DNA of 64,000 bases from Nothopassalora personata (GCA_033816765.1 CM066296.1:992001-1056000); one strand, 5' to 3'; positions 28,791 to 37,960 are shown, numbered from the stretch's first letter. The notes: a model not told the origin generated them from the letters alone. Translations and numbers: made by a program.

Positions 28791-31700
28791 ATGAGCGACC
28801 GGAGGGAGTTATGCAATATTCAGGCTCACGCATCGACATCAAACACAGTTTTCCAGACACAAGCAATCGTTAACGGACACAAGACTAGTGTCATGATCGA
28901 CTCAGGAGCAGCGGGGAATTTTATCTCCGAGTCTTTCACAAGAAGAAACGGGTTAGCTACCCTAAAGAAGAAATGGGGTTACGAGTTGATCGCGGTAAAC
29001 GGATCATCGTTACCTAGCGTGGAATGGGAGACGATACCATTGCCACTGGCTATCCAACAGCACCACGAGAATATTACCTTGGATGTCACTGATATGGCCA
29101 GTCATGACATAGTATTAGGTATGCCTTGGTTGAGAAAGCACAATCCAGTAATCGACTGGAGAAGAGGAGTACTCACATTTAGGGAATGCGATTGCGTTGT
29201 CGACATTCAGCCTGCGCAGTGGCAGCGTTCACTGGCAGATGAGGCAAGGAAACAGCTAAACGAGATACAGCTTGCGCCGAATAGAAGGACAGAAGAACCA
29301 CCTTCGACCGGGACAGACACTGGCGTGGGGCCGCCGGGTCACGAAGTCACTGGAAGTGATGGAAGTAACGCACCATCGAAGAATACTAACATCTCAGAGT
29401 TGAGTATTCCCAAGGAGTATCACAAGTGGTCGCGACTCTTTGAAGAGGAAAGAGGCAAAACCGCCTTACCTAAGCACCGCCCATGGGATCACAAGATCAA
29501 CATTCAGCCAGGGAAAGAGCCTCCATGGGGACCCCTATATCAAATGTCTGAGAAAGAGCTACAGACCCTACGAGAATGGCTGAAGGAGAAGCTAGCCAAA
29601 GGATGGATAAGAAGATCCACCTCAAGTGCAGGAACTCCATGCATGTTCGTTCCAAAAGCAAACGGGAAGTTACGACTCGTACAAGACTACAGGAAGTTAA
29701 ACGAGATCACGATCAAGAACCGATACCCGCTACCTAACATCGAAGAAGCACAAGACAGATTAACCGGATCAGACTGGTACACGAAGATTGACCTACGAGA
29801 TGCCTTCTATGCTATACGAATGGCAGAAGGAGAAGAATGGAAAACCGCTTTCAGAACAAGATACGGACTTTACGAATTCTTAGTTATGCCAATGGGATTA
29901 ACCAACGCACCCGCATCCTGCCAGGACCTTGTCAACGAAACACTTAGAGACCTACTCGACGTATGCGTTATCGCCTACATGGACGACATACTAGTCTACA
30001 CGAAAGGATCCCTACAGGAACACATAAGACAAGTCCAGGACGTCTTCGAACGACTCACGCAATCAGGATTCAAGACGGCACCCGAGAAATGCGAATTCCA
30101 CAAGAAAGAAGTCAAATTCTTAGGCTTCATTATTAGCACCACAGGGATAACGATCGACCCTGCGAAGACACAGTCAATTAGAGAGTGGCCAGAACCGAAA
30201 ACAGTCAAGGACGTACAATCATTCCTTGGACTAGCGAACTACAACCGGAAATTCATTAAGGACTACGCGAAAATAGCAGCACCAATGACGATGCTTACAA
30301 GAAAGGACGTCACCTGGAAATGGGGAAAAGAACAGATTGAAGCATTTAAGAAACTTAAGGAACAATGCGCTTCAGTCCCCACGCTTCGACTATTCGATGG
30401 TAGCAAGGAAGTCCACATCGAGACCGATGCGTCTGATATGGCAATAGGCGCATGTCTAACACAGACACACGATGGGCAGAGACACCCAGTAGCCTATTAC
30501 TCCCGGAAAATGACCACAGCGGAACAGAACTACGACATCCATGATAAAGAGCTTCTAGCCATTGTTGCTGCCATGCAACATTGGAGAGTATATGTCGAGG
30601 GCCCACCGAAGTTAACGATTCTTTCTGACCACAAGAATCTTACGTACTTCACGACGACGAAAGAACTTACCCGAAGGCAAGCCCGCTGGTCGGAGCTGCT
30701 AGGACAGTATAAGTTCGAAATCAAATATACTCCAGGACGAGAGAATGGCCGCGCCGACGCGCTAAGCCGAAGAAGCGACTACATGGAAGAAAAAGAACCA
30801 GTGCAACATAAGATATTAAAGACGAACCCCGACGGAAGTCTTAGTGCCAACACAAGAGAATTCAACAACATCGTACGGATATTAGGCGACAGGAACGAAC
30901 AATTCCCTATATCGCAAGGAAAATACCAAGTACCTAAGGATCGAGAAGAAGAATGCATACGACAACATCACGACGGACCAACTTATGGACACCCTGGAAC
31001 TTCAAAAACTATGGACCTAATACAGCGCAGTTTCTCCTTTCCACAGATGAGACTTAAGGTGTCACGCTACATTAAACAATGCGTACACTGCCAACGAAAC
31101 AAGGCTGCGAGACATGCAAAATACGGTCACCTACAGTTCAGGACACCACCGACGAAACCATGGGACGAAGTCACAATGGACTTTATTACGAAACTCCCAC
31201 CGTCAAGAGATCAAGTTACGAAACAACCATACGACATGATACTAGTCATGGTTGATAGACTTACGAAATACGCACACTTCATTCCTGCATCAGAAACGTA
31301 CAATGCAGAGCAGCTCGGATACCTCGTACTGGATAGACTTATCCGATACCACGGATTCCCTCAAGCGTTTATAACGGACAGAGACAAGCTATTCACATCA
31401 AACTACTGGAAGACGCTTATGGGAACGATCGGAATCAAACACAAGCTGTCAACAGCATATCATCCGGAGACAGACGGACAAACCGAAAGGATGAATCAAA
31501 CGCTAGAACAATACCTACGACACTACATCAACTATGCACAAGACAACTGGGTTTCATTACTGCCAATAGCGCAGATTGCACTAAACAACCACAAATCGGA
31601 GACAACTTCAACGACGCCATTTTATGCGAACTTTGGTAAAGATCCTAACCTATTCGGAATACCTGGATCCCATCCACAGGCCGAGAGAGCAATCGTGACG

Positions 31701-32207
31701 ACGGATACTCTTAAGGAAGTGCACAAAGAAACACGCAAGGCGATCGAAGATGCACAACGAAAACTGTCTCAACAACGGCAGGACACGAGAAAAATGGCAC
31801 CTCTGCTAAAAAAGGGGGATAAGGTCTATCTCCTCACAAAAAACTTGAGAACAAGAAGACAGACCAAGAAACTGGATCACGTCAAGGTCGGACCATTTTT
31901 AATCGACAAAGTCGTAGGACCAGTTAACTATCGACTACGACTACCACCTGACGCAAAAATCCACCCAGTCTTCCATATCTCTAAGCTGGAACCCGCAGAC
32001 GCCAGAACACCTTGCCAAGAGAGCTTCCATTTCGAGCCGGAAGCAGAAAACGAATTTGAAGTCGAAAAAATCCTAGATAAAAAGGGTCAGCGATACCTTA
32101 TCAAATGGAAGGGATACGACGAATCAGAAAATACCTGGGAACCAAAAGAAAACCTACGAAACTGTCAGCAGAAGATTCGGGAGTATCAAAACGGACGACT
32201 GGAGTAG
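28791..32207 (+). CDS. Gypsy-2 pol polyprotein
   Basis: 1138 codons without a stop; it has an ATG at 28791 but its frame is -1 to gag and open upstream through the slippery heptamer. In order: protease with MIDSGAAGNF, reverse transcriptase (KANGKLRLVQDYRKLNEITI, active site YMDDIL), RNase H (IETDASDMAIGACL, SDHKNLTYFTTTKELTRRQARW), integrase with HHCC (GHPGTSKT, CVHCQRN), catalytic MDFITKLP, ITDRDKLFTS and DGQTERMNQTLEQYL, and a clear chromodomain (FEVEKILDKKGQRYLIKWKG, NTWEPKENL). The last codons overlap the 3' end of the antisense tRNA-like gene. Looks functional. Confidence 0.94.
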   Translation: MSDRRELCNIQAHASTSNTVFQTQAIVNGHKTSVMIDSGAAGNFISESFTRRNGLATLKKKWGYELIAVNGSSLPSVEWETIPLPLAIQQHHENITLDVTDMASHDIVLGMPWLRKHNPVIDWRRGVLTFRECDCVVDIQPAQWQRSLADEARKQLNEIQLAPNRRTEEPPSTGTDTGVGPPGHEVTGSDGSNAPSKNTNISELSIPKEYHKWSRLFEEERGKTALPKHRPWDHKINIQPGKEPPWGPLYQMSEKELQTLREWLKEKLAKGWIRRSTSSAGTPCMFVPKANGKLRLVQDYRKLNEITIKNRYPLPNIEEAQDRLTGSDWYTKIDLRDAFYAIRMAEGEEWKTAFRTRYGLYEFLVMPMGLTNAPASCQDLVNETLRDLLDVCVIAYMDDILVYTKGSLQEHIRQVQDVFERLTQSGFKTAPEKCEFHKKEVKFLGFIISTTGITIDPAKTQSIREWPEPKTVKDVQSFLGLANYNRKFIKDYAKIAAPMTMLTRKDVTWKWGKEQIEAFKKLKEQCASVPTLRLFDGSKEVHIETDASDMAIGACLTQTHDGQRHPVAYYSRKMTTAEQNYDIHDKELLAIVAAMQHWRVYVEGPPKLTILSDHKNLTYFTTTKELTRRQARWSELLGQYKFEIKYTPGRENGRADALSRRSDYMEEKEPVQHKILKTNPDGSLSANTREFNNIVRILGDRNEQFPISQGKYQVPKDREEECIRQHHDGPTYGHPGTSKTMDLIQRSFSFPQMRLKVSRYIKQCVHCQRNKAARHAKYGHLQFRTPPTKPWDEVTMDFITKLPPSRDQVTKQPYDMILVMVDRLTKYAHFIPASETYNAEQLGYLVLDRLIRYHGFPQAFITDRDKLFTSNYWKTLMGTIGIKHKLSTAYHPETDGQTERMNQTLEQYLRHYINYAQDNWVSLLPIAQIALNNHKSETTSTTPFYANFGKDPNLFGIPGSHPQAERAIVTTDTLKEVHKETRKAIEDAQRKLSQQRQDTRKMAPLLKKGDKVYLLTKNLRTRRQTKKLDHVKVGPFLIDKVVGPVNYRLRLPPDAKIHPVFHISKLEPADARTPCQESFHFEPEAENEFEVEKILDKKGQRYLIKWKGYDESENTWEPKENLRNCQQKIREYQNGRLE

Positions 32208-32269
32208 GAATCGAACCCACGACCTCAAGAGTGTAGACAGCTTGCGCTCTACCACTGAGCTACCCAGCC
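32196..32269 (-). tRNA. tRNA-like gene inside Gypsy-2
   Basis: On the minus strand 74 nt fold as a cloverleaf: acceptor GGCTGGG/TCCAGTC (seven pairs, two G-T), D-arm GCTC/GAGC, T-arm GTGGG/CCTAC with TTCGATT loop. The A box TAGCTCAGTGG and B box GGTTCGATTCC are consensus-quality, and TTTT (plus 32188-32191) follows as a Pol III terminator. The anticodon arm is odd: CAAGC/TCTTG has a mismatched closing pair and a 9-nt loop TGTCTACAC whose central triplet is CTA, preceded by T. I do not assign an amino acid; it may be a tRNA pseudogene or an internal Pol III promoter. The 3' end overlaps the last codons of pol on the other strand. Confidence 0.6.
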
Positions 32270-32308
32270 ATTGATAAGAACAGGGACACAACTTACAAAT
32301 AAATACCC

Positions 32309-32872
32309 TTACGAAGGAGACGGCTGAGCCACCGACGGCACCGTCTCGCCAGAAGGAGAAAGCCAGAAGTCGTCCGGAAGACCTTCGACAGCACTCCAGG
32401 TCCAAGGAGACAAGGACAGATTGGGAGCACTAGGATCCGCGTCTGCTACAGCGTACTCCTGCGCCCCTGGATCCTCGTCTAGCAACAACCGATCTTCCAA
32501 CGAACGACCCTCCGCAACCTTCTGATCAACCGCATCCAATTGCTTACGAAGGCGCATTTCCTTTGCATGCGCTTCCATTAAGGCATCCTACCTTTCACCA
32601 AGAATCCTCTTCGCGGTATCCAGTTCCTGCAACAATTTCTTCCGCTGAAGCGATAAGCGCTTCCACTCGCCCTCGGTTACCCTCGCATTGCAACTCTTCA
32701 GATTCCGCTGCCAGCACTCGGAACAGCGACCAGATGAGATGTGCACCTTGCACACACGGCCCTCCTTTTGACAAGAATCACACGGACGCATCGCGGTATC
32801 ACCGTCACGAAAGATCTGCTGGGCTTTCTTCTTGCGGCGAGCGGTAGATTTGGATTGGGAGGAAAAAGACAT
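32309..32872 (-). CDS. Gypsy-2 antisense gene: six-Cys cluster plus coiled coil, one TAG
   Basis: ATG at 32872 just inside the 3' LTR, running convergently toward pol. The cluster CDSCQKEGRVC, then GRCSECWQRNLKSC gives C-x2-C-x6-C-x8-C-x2-C-x7-C, which fits the fungal Zn(II)2Cys6 spacing, though the basic residues usual between Cys2 and Cys3 are few. A coiled coil follows (EWKRLSLQRKKLLQELDTAKRIL, MRLRKQLDAVDQKVAEGRSL) and an acidic tail with Trp (SPWTWSAVEGLPDDFW). A TAG at 32590-32588 splits the frame after codon 94 and probably replaces a Gln codon. The frame ends TCGTAAGG, a possible splice donor as in the LARD copies. Function unknown; a DNA-binding regulator is inference. Confidence 0.6.
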
Positions 32873-32948
32873 CGTTGCGAGACACGAAAAGGAAGTACAA
32901 ACATGACTTATGAAGCTCTGGGACAGAGCTAGGCTAAAAGGGGGATGG

Positions 32949-33357
32949 TGTTACGGTTCTGATCTGGGGCTGAAGGAAGCTAACCAATCAGACCTCCACA
33001 ATTGGTGGGCGCTTCCGCCCGAGAAGTGCTCTCTCACCCGCAGGAATAAAACCAAGGAACCGAGAGAGCAACTGAAGTGATCTCCTTGATCTCGTTGATC
33101 TCGGTGATCTCGAGAGAGCATGGAGAGCATGGAGAGCACGGAGAGCAAACGCTCTATCTCCTTTGTATTTAGGAACGCTAGAAACCCTTATGGTTCTGAT
33201 GCGTTCAACTCATGTTACTATCTCACTGATTGGAATACAACTCTTATTCCTATCATTCATCTTCGCTCAGCTTGCTTCAGCCTCTCCAAAGAATAATACC
33301 GCCACGTGACTTGACTTATCTCTCTTTTGAGACTAGCCCTGGAACGAGACAATAACA
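32949..33357 (+). repeat. Gypsy-2 3' LTR
   Basis: 409 bp, identical by eye to the 5' copy. Read in antisense it must supply the promoter for the antisense gene, whose ATG lies 76 bp away. Confidence 0.92.
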
Positions 33358-34143
33358 CTCCAATCTTAACACAGATCTTTCGAGATCGCATATTCGAATA
33401 CCTTAGTAATCGCCCTACCTCTTATTAAGACGAAGTTGCCTAGTACCTATACGACGAGTAGGATGTAATAGTCTCGAGATCGACGATATCGCGCGTGTTA
33501 ACCGCGAGAGGTTAGAAGCGCGGAGTCGCTATTCGTCGTACTAGGGAACGGAATTAAGAGCTTCGTAACGCGTTCGAGATGTTATAGGGGGATATGCCGA
33601 TGGATCGAGTCTACTATGTTAATAAGAGCGCTTCGAATAAACGAACCGGTTAGCGTAAGAGAGGGTAGGCTCCTATAGGTATGCTATGCTTCGAAGAAGG
33701 ATCTTGTAAAAGAGAGGTACGGTAGTTAGTCCTACCTACTATAACGACAAATAGATACCTCTATAGGACCCTCGTGTTCTAAGGTAGTATTACCGCCGAG
33801 CTATTCGAGGCCTAGTTAGAGCACACGGTGCTGCCGCAGCTCGAAAGAGGGATGTTTCTCGTTATAGATAACGTATCGATTTATCGCGGTAAGAGGGTAC
33901 GAGAGCTGTATAATGCGGCTAGTGTATACCTCCGCCTACTACTACCGTATTCGCTAGACTTCAACCCTATCGAATTGTCCTTCGGGGTGCTAAAGGCTTA
34001 GATTCGGAGGCACGCCCACATCGCTAAGGTATACGATACGTACGGCGGGTTTTTAAAGTAGGCGATCGCGGAGTTCGATAAGGGTGTAGCGCGTACGTAG
34101 TTCTAGAAGTGTGGTTATTGCTAAGGTAGTGTTAGTGATAAGA

Positions 34144-34484
34144 TGTTGCGGTTGGGCCTTGTCCCTCGTCACGTGGGTGGCCTAGGAAGTGTCGATCCTC
34201 GATATGTCTCTAAAGTAGTGTGAACGAGAGTTCACTACAAGGTTGCAACTTAACACAAGAGTGTTGATTTGAGTTGAGCACGAGGCTCCTATCTACTCGT
34301 AAAGAAGCGTCGTCTATATAGTGCCATGTCTTGGCGTAACTGATCAGACTGAGCAGACTGATCACTGAGCAGACTGAGCGAACTGATCACTGAGCTGATC
34401 AGTCTGAGCGAAGTCGACCTGCTCAGTTTCGGTCCTTCCCGAAGAATGAGTGGCTGTGGGTTCTTCCTGAACCGAACCGTAACA
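34144..34484 (-). repeat. LARD-1 3' LTR
   Basis: 341 bp. A dense array of TGATCAG/ACTGAGC-type direct and inverted repeats (about 34336-34420) lies directly beside a TATATAG motif (about 34314-34320, read on the minus strand), a U3-like layout. Confidence 0.9.
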
Positions 34485-34565
34485 CCATCCCCCTCTTAGT
34501 CTAGTTCCGTCCCGGAACTTCTTACATAACCCGCTTGTCACCGTATGTTTCGAGCTGCACCCGCA

Positions 34566-35235
34566 ATGTCTTCCTCCAAATCGTTTTCTAAAACATCTCT
34601 TCGAAGAAAGGCGCTCGCCATCGATATTGAGAGAACCGGTGTTGAAATGGCTCCTTGTCATCATTGCCGTGCCGCAAGGGTCCCTGCCCTCGCCGAGCGT
34701 CCGAAGTGCATCGTGTCGCCCCGTTCCGGAAAATGCTCAGAGTGTATACGCAAAGGATACTCCGATTGCGATGTGACACTTTCGGCACACGAGTGGACGA
34801 AATTTCGCGATATCCGTGACGGTCTCCAACGTGAGCTCGAGCGTGCGGAGGAGAAGGAGGTGGAGCTTCTCCATCAGCAAGCCGAGCTGGCCCAGCGTAT
34901 CATACGCCAAAAGGCCAAGAAGATTTGTCTTCGCAAGCAGCTTCGCCTCGCATCCGGCAAGGCCGACGATGCCGTGGCGAAGGAGCTTGAAGAGCTTGAG
35001 GCTGAGGATCGGGAGGGGGAAGGTGCTGCTGGCGTTGAGACGACATCCTCTGGCAAGGAATTCGATCCTTGGCAGATGCCGCCTCAGGATTGGGAACAGC
35101 TGTGTGACCCTTCCTTTCCTTGGACCGTCCCTCCGCTGGCCTCCTTGTCGTAAGTTCTTATCCAGTAGTCGTGTTTTTGTGTCGCTGTATTGACTTCTGT
35201 GTCCTAGGCCATCAAATCAAGAAGCCGCTGTTTGA
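34566..35235 (+). CDS. LARD-1 antisense gene: Cys cluster, coiled coil, Trp-rich acidic tail
   Basis: Exons 34566-35149 and 35208-35235 give 203 residues. A 58-nt intron (GTAAGT...CTAG) replaces the stop of the unspliced frame and adds SPSNQEAAV. Start 34566 (MSSSKSFSK) was preferred over 34545 because the other copies begin MSS/MSF. Cysteines CHHC, KC and SGKCSECIRKGYSDC resemble the cluster in Gypsy-2, but the third Cys is shifted (Ala at its expected place). A long charged coiled coil follows (about residues 85-150), then FDPWQMPPQDWEQL and FPWTVPP. Transcription must start in or next to the 3' LTR and run toward gag; the two stops are 27 bp apart. Function unknown. Confidence 0.65.
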
Positions 35236-35262
35236 TGCCTTGCTGTCCTCAGGTTGTTTCTG

Positions 35263-36252
35263 CTAGGCAGATTTCGAGAAGAAGTTCTCGCATTCCTGGT
35301 ATGTATTCTCTTCGCGAATCATTGCGTTGAACTCGCGGCTAACCATGTTCTTTTTCTTGCAGTTCTTTGCAAAGTGGCCTTGCTCGCCACATACGTAGCA
35401 GGTGGAACCTTTGCTCTTCAGCCCCCTTCCTGTCCTACGCTCCGTTACGTCCAATTCCATTGGGTCTCCGTAACTAGGGTCCTGACTTCTGGCCTTGAAG
35501 CCCCCTCTTCCGCCCGCGGCGGGTCTCTGGTATCCAGGCTGTACGAATCGGTCGTATCTCAAATCCTGGAGCCTTTCGTCGATCTCCTTTGCTGCCTTGA
35601 TCATCGCCCCTAACGTAACAACGCTGGCGTTTCGGGATAGCTCAGCTTTGACATTGTCCTTTAGTCCGAGGTAGAATTGCGATCGCAGTGCTGCGTCGTT
35701 CCATTCCAGGTCGGCGGCATATCCTTGGAACTCTGAGGCGTATAGCGCTACAGAAGTGGTCTGTCGAAGTTGTCGGATATGTCGGTCGGCGTATACCTCC
35801 TCATTAGGTATCCCGTATAGATCATCAAGTTTCGTCTCAAACTCGTCGTAGTCGTGAAAAATTTTTCGAGTCTCCGTTTTCGGTGTTTCCCCCTCACCCT
35901 GGTTATGGAGCCAGTCCTTGAGGTATGGTCGGAATCCTCTAGCTGCTTTTCCACGTAGGAAGGATGCGGCGTACAAGACCTTGCTGGCCTCGCCTTGAAA
36001 CTGGTGTGCGTTGAAGTGAAGGTACAACTGAACCTGCAGTTGAAAAGCCTCCAGTTTGTCCTTAGTCCCGTCGAACGTCTCCGGCGTGGACACCTTAGGT
36101 GCACGGTGGTGGTCCAATGGGTTCAGCATGCCCATAGGAGTGTTGTTGTTCTTGCTGCTTCCTGTAATCGACATTTCGCTCATTCGTTCCGTGATGCCAG
36201 TTGACTGTGGCTGTTGTCGTGACGGACTCCGGGTAGCGTCTCTCCCAGACAT
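35263..36252 (-). CDS. LARD-1 gag
   Basis: ATG at 36252, 329 residues. Capsid-like region (KVSTPETFDGTKDKLEAFQL, YLHFNAHQFQGEASKVLYAA, ALYASEFQGYAADLEWNDAA) and a canonical knuckle CYVCGEQGHFAKNC near the C-terminus, ending FFSKSA. Related to Gypsy-2 gag but ends shortly after the knuckle. Nearly identical to LARD-2 gag. It should form particles that package element RNA (family knowledge). Confidence 0.88.
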   Translation of the reverse strand: MSGRDATRSPSRQQPQSTGITERMSEMSITGSSKNNNTPMGMLNPLDHHRAPKVSTPETFDGTKDKLEAFQLQVQLYLHFNAHQFQGEASKVLYAASFLRGKAARGFRPYLKDWLHNQGEGETPKTETRKIFHDYDEFETKLDDLYGIPNEEVYADRHIRQLRQTTSVALYASEFQGYAADLEWNDAALRSQFYLGLKDNVKAELSRNASVVTLGAMIKAAKEIDERLQDLRYDRFVQPGYQRPAAGGRGGFKARSQDPSYGDPMELDVTERRTGRGLKSKGSTCYVCGEQGHFAKNCKKKNMVSREFNAMIREENTYQECENFFSKSA

Positions 36253-36291
36253 ATAATCGATAGCACTCCCCGCGGCTTTTGGTGCTCAAAG

Positions 36292-36632
36292 TGTTGCGGT
36301 TGGGCCTTGTCCCTCGTCACGTGGGTGGCCTAGGAAGTGTCGATCCTCGATATGTCTCTAAAGTAGTGTGAACGAGAGTTCACTACAAGGTTGCAACTTA
36401 ACACAAGAGTGTTGATTTGAGTTGAGCACGAGGCTCCTATCTACTCGTAAAGAAGCGTCGTCTATATAGTGCCATGTCTTGGCGTAACTGATCAGACTGA
36501 GCAGACTGATCACTGAGCAGACTGAGCGAACTGATCACTGAGCTGATCAGTCTGAGCGAAGTCGACCTGCTCAGTTTCGGTCCTTCCCGAAGAATGAGTG
36601 GCTGTGGGTTCTTCCTGAACCGAACCGTAACA
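36292..36632 (-). repeat. LARD-1 5' LTR
   Basis: 341 bp, identical by eye to 34144-34484. The bases after it on the element strand are CTTTGAGCACC, not a TGG primer site. Confidence 0.9.
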
Positions 36633-36779
36633 TAAGAGAGCGAAGAATAAGGAAGTGCGGAACTTCCTTAGTAGCGGCATTACGAGCGCGCGCTAGTATC
36701 GCGATGCCGCTAAGTAGGGTCCGGACATAAGCCGAGAGGAGCGCCTTAAAGCTTCATACGACATTGTTTTATAGTAACG

Positions 36780-36931
36780 CAACACATTCTACACTTCTTT
36801 ATATATCTTCGTAGTTCTGTATGTGCGCTATATCGTAAAAAAAGCGCGTACGAAACGGACTCGTAGTTGTTAATCGTATGTGTGTAATCTATTTTCCGGA
36901 CCCTTCGATTACATGTCGCTACCGAGCTTCC
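36780..36931. other. Old RIP-damaged DNA between LARD-1 and LARD-2
   Basis: Short segment of the old host layer after the transposase frame, ending in the target copy CTTCC. No gene. Confidence 0.5.
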
Positions 36932-37280
36932 TGTTAGGAACCGCTGTACGTTATCACAACTCGGGCTTGGATCTTTGCAGGGATGTCTCAATCAGTTATG
37001 AAGGTAGTGGTTCCAAACAGTATATGGTGTATACTTAAAATGAGTTGAGCACGAGGCTCCTATCTACTTGCAAAAGAGCGTCGTCTATATAGTGCCATGT
37101 CTTGGCGACTGGTTGGTCGAGCACGACCTGGTCGGTCGACCAGTCGGTCGATCCGGGTGAGTCACTGGTCGACCCGAGTAGCTCGATCACGACTGCTCGA
37201 CTGCTGCCTATCCGACTGCCAGGATACGCTATAGTCCGTCCAGTAAGACTCCTCCACGTTGTCTTGTCCGAACCGTAACA
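36932..37280 (-). repeat. LARD-2 3' LTR
   Basis: 349 bp. Shares with LARD-1 a block around TATATAGTGCCATGTCTTGG, but the adjacent array (about 37110-37215) is built from GGTCGACC/CGGTCG-type palindromes instead. Confidence 0.9.
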
Positions 37281-37376
37281 CCATCCCCCTCCTAAGATCG
37301 ATGTCCCAGCGATCACGTGTCATTAGTCATAAAGAGCGGTGTTCGTCCAAATTCCCTCCGCAATTGCAACTTCGCC

Positions 37377-37960
37377 ATGTCATCTACGAGCACTTCATCC
37401 CGCAATCGTCGTCTCGCACGTATCTTTGCGAATCCTCTCTTCCCGCCATATCCCTGCGAGAACTGCGCCAAAACCAACTCCTGTTGTGTTGTCATCGCCG
37501 ACTTCTCCATCATGTCCTGCGCCAAATGCACGCGCAACGGCAATTCCTGCGTTTCGACCTCTCTTGTTCGGTTGGACCGTGTCGTCGATGAGTTGTCCGA
37601 GAAGATCGTGAGGGACGAGAAGGACGCGGAAAGGATAACCGCGCAGGCCCTTGCCCTCCTTCGTAGAGTAGACGAAATCCGTCATCGCATCGAACGAAAC
37701 AGGAAGGTTCGCGACGAAAACAACAAGAAGGTAGAGGAACAGGTGCGCCACTTGGCGGCCAACACCGAGTTCGACCCCAACGATCCTGAGTTGTCGGACT
37801 TCCCTGGTTTAGAGAACGATCTTCTTGAAGCCGGCGTTGCTTCTCCGTTTTCATGGCCGGATGGCCATCCCTCGTAAGTTGTGGTATCCAATGGTCATTC
37901 GTCCGTTTGCGTTGTTGACTTCTGTGTCCTAGGTCATCAAATCAAGAAGCCGCTGTTTGA
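37377..37960 (+). CDS. LARD-2 antisense gene: Zn2Cys6-like cluster plus coiled coil
   Basis: Exons 37377-37873 and 37933-37960 give 174 residues. The 59-nt intron (GTAAGT...CTAG) has the same ends and phase as in LARD-1 and leads to SSNQEAAV. The cluster CENCAKTNSCC, then SCAKCTRNGNSC can be read C-x2-C-x6-C-x10-C-x2-C-x6-C, within Zn(II)2Cys6 limits. A coiled coil follows (LDRVVDELSEKIVRDEKDAER, LLRRVDEIRHRIERN), then an acidic stretch and SPFSWPDGHPS. Outside the start, cysteines and last exon it barely resembles the LARD-1 protein. ATG 37377 was chosen; the upstream frame lacks an ATG. Function unknown. Confidence 0.62.

Larger units (their letters stand above)
26347..33357 (+). mobile_element. 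Gypsy-2: chromodomain Gypsy with antisense gene and tRNA-like gene
   Basis: 7011 bp with 409-bp LTRs that look identical (26347-26755, 32949-33357) and duplication CTCCA (26342-26346, 33358-33362). It sits within a codon of the mariner transposase. Order: 5' LTR, gag, pol, then on the minus strand a tRNA-like gene and an antisense six-Cys/coiled-coil gene, polypurine tract AAAAGGGGGATGG, 3' LTR. LTR ends (TGTTACGG...) and the purine tract match LARD-1 and LARD-2, so they belong to one group. The site after the 5' LTR (CTTTGAACGCC) lacks the usual TGG. Confidence 0.93.
34144..36632 (-). mobile_element. LARD-1: non-autonomous LTR element with gag and antisense gene, no pol
   Basis: 2489 bp with 341-bp LTRs that look identical (34144-34484, 36292-36632) and duplication TAAGA (34139-34143, 36633-36637), inserted in the mariner transposase. 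On its coding (minus) strand the LTR starts TGTTACGG and the polypurine tract AGAGGGGGATGG matches Gypsy-2. Only gag and a convergent antisense gene are present; there is no protease, RT or integrase. It presumably depends on pol from an element such as Gypsy-2 (inference). Confidence 0.92.
26150..36779 (+). pseudogene. RIP-damaged Tc1/mariner DDE transposase, split by Gypsy-2 and LARD-1
   Basis: Pieces 26150-26346, 33363-34143 and 36638-36779 join in one frame when the inserts and duplicated target copies are removed. TAG/TAA replace Gln and Trp codons. Recognisable parts: an N-terminal helix-turn-helix-like region (NAIANLLNLGRR, later IVSRSTISRVLTARG), a first-Asp region like DRVYYVNKSASNKRTG, the second acidic site FLVIDNVSIYRGKRV, and the hallmark LLLPYSLDFNPIELSFGVLK near 33937-33996. 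The frame ends about 36779. LARD-2 sits further downstream in the same old DNA. Nonfunctional. Terminal inverted repeats were not found. Confidence 0.75.
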
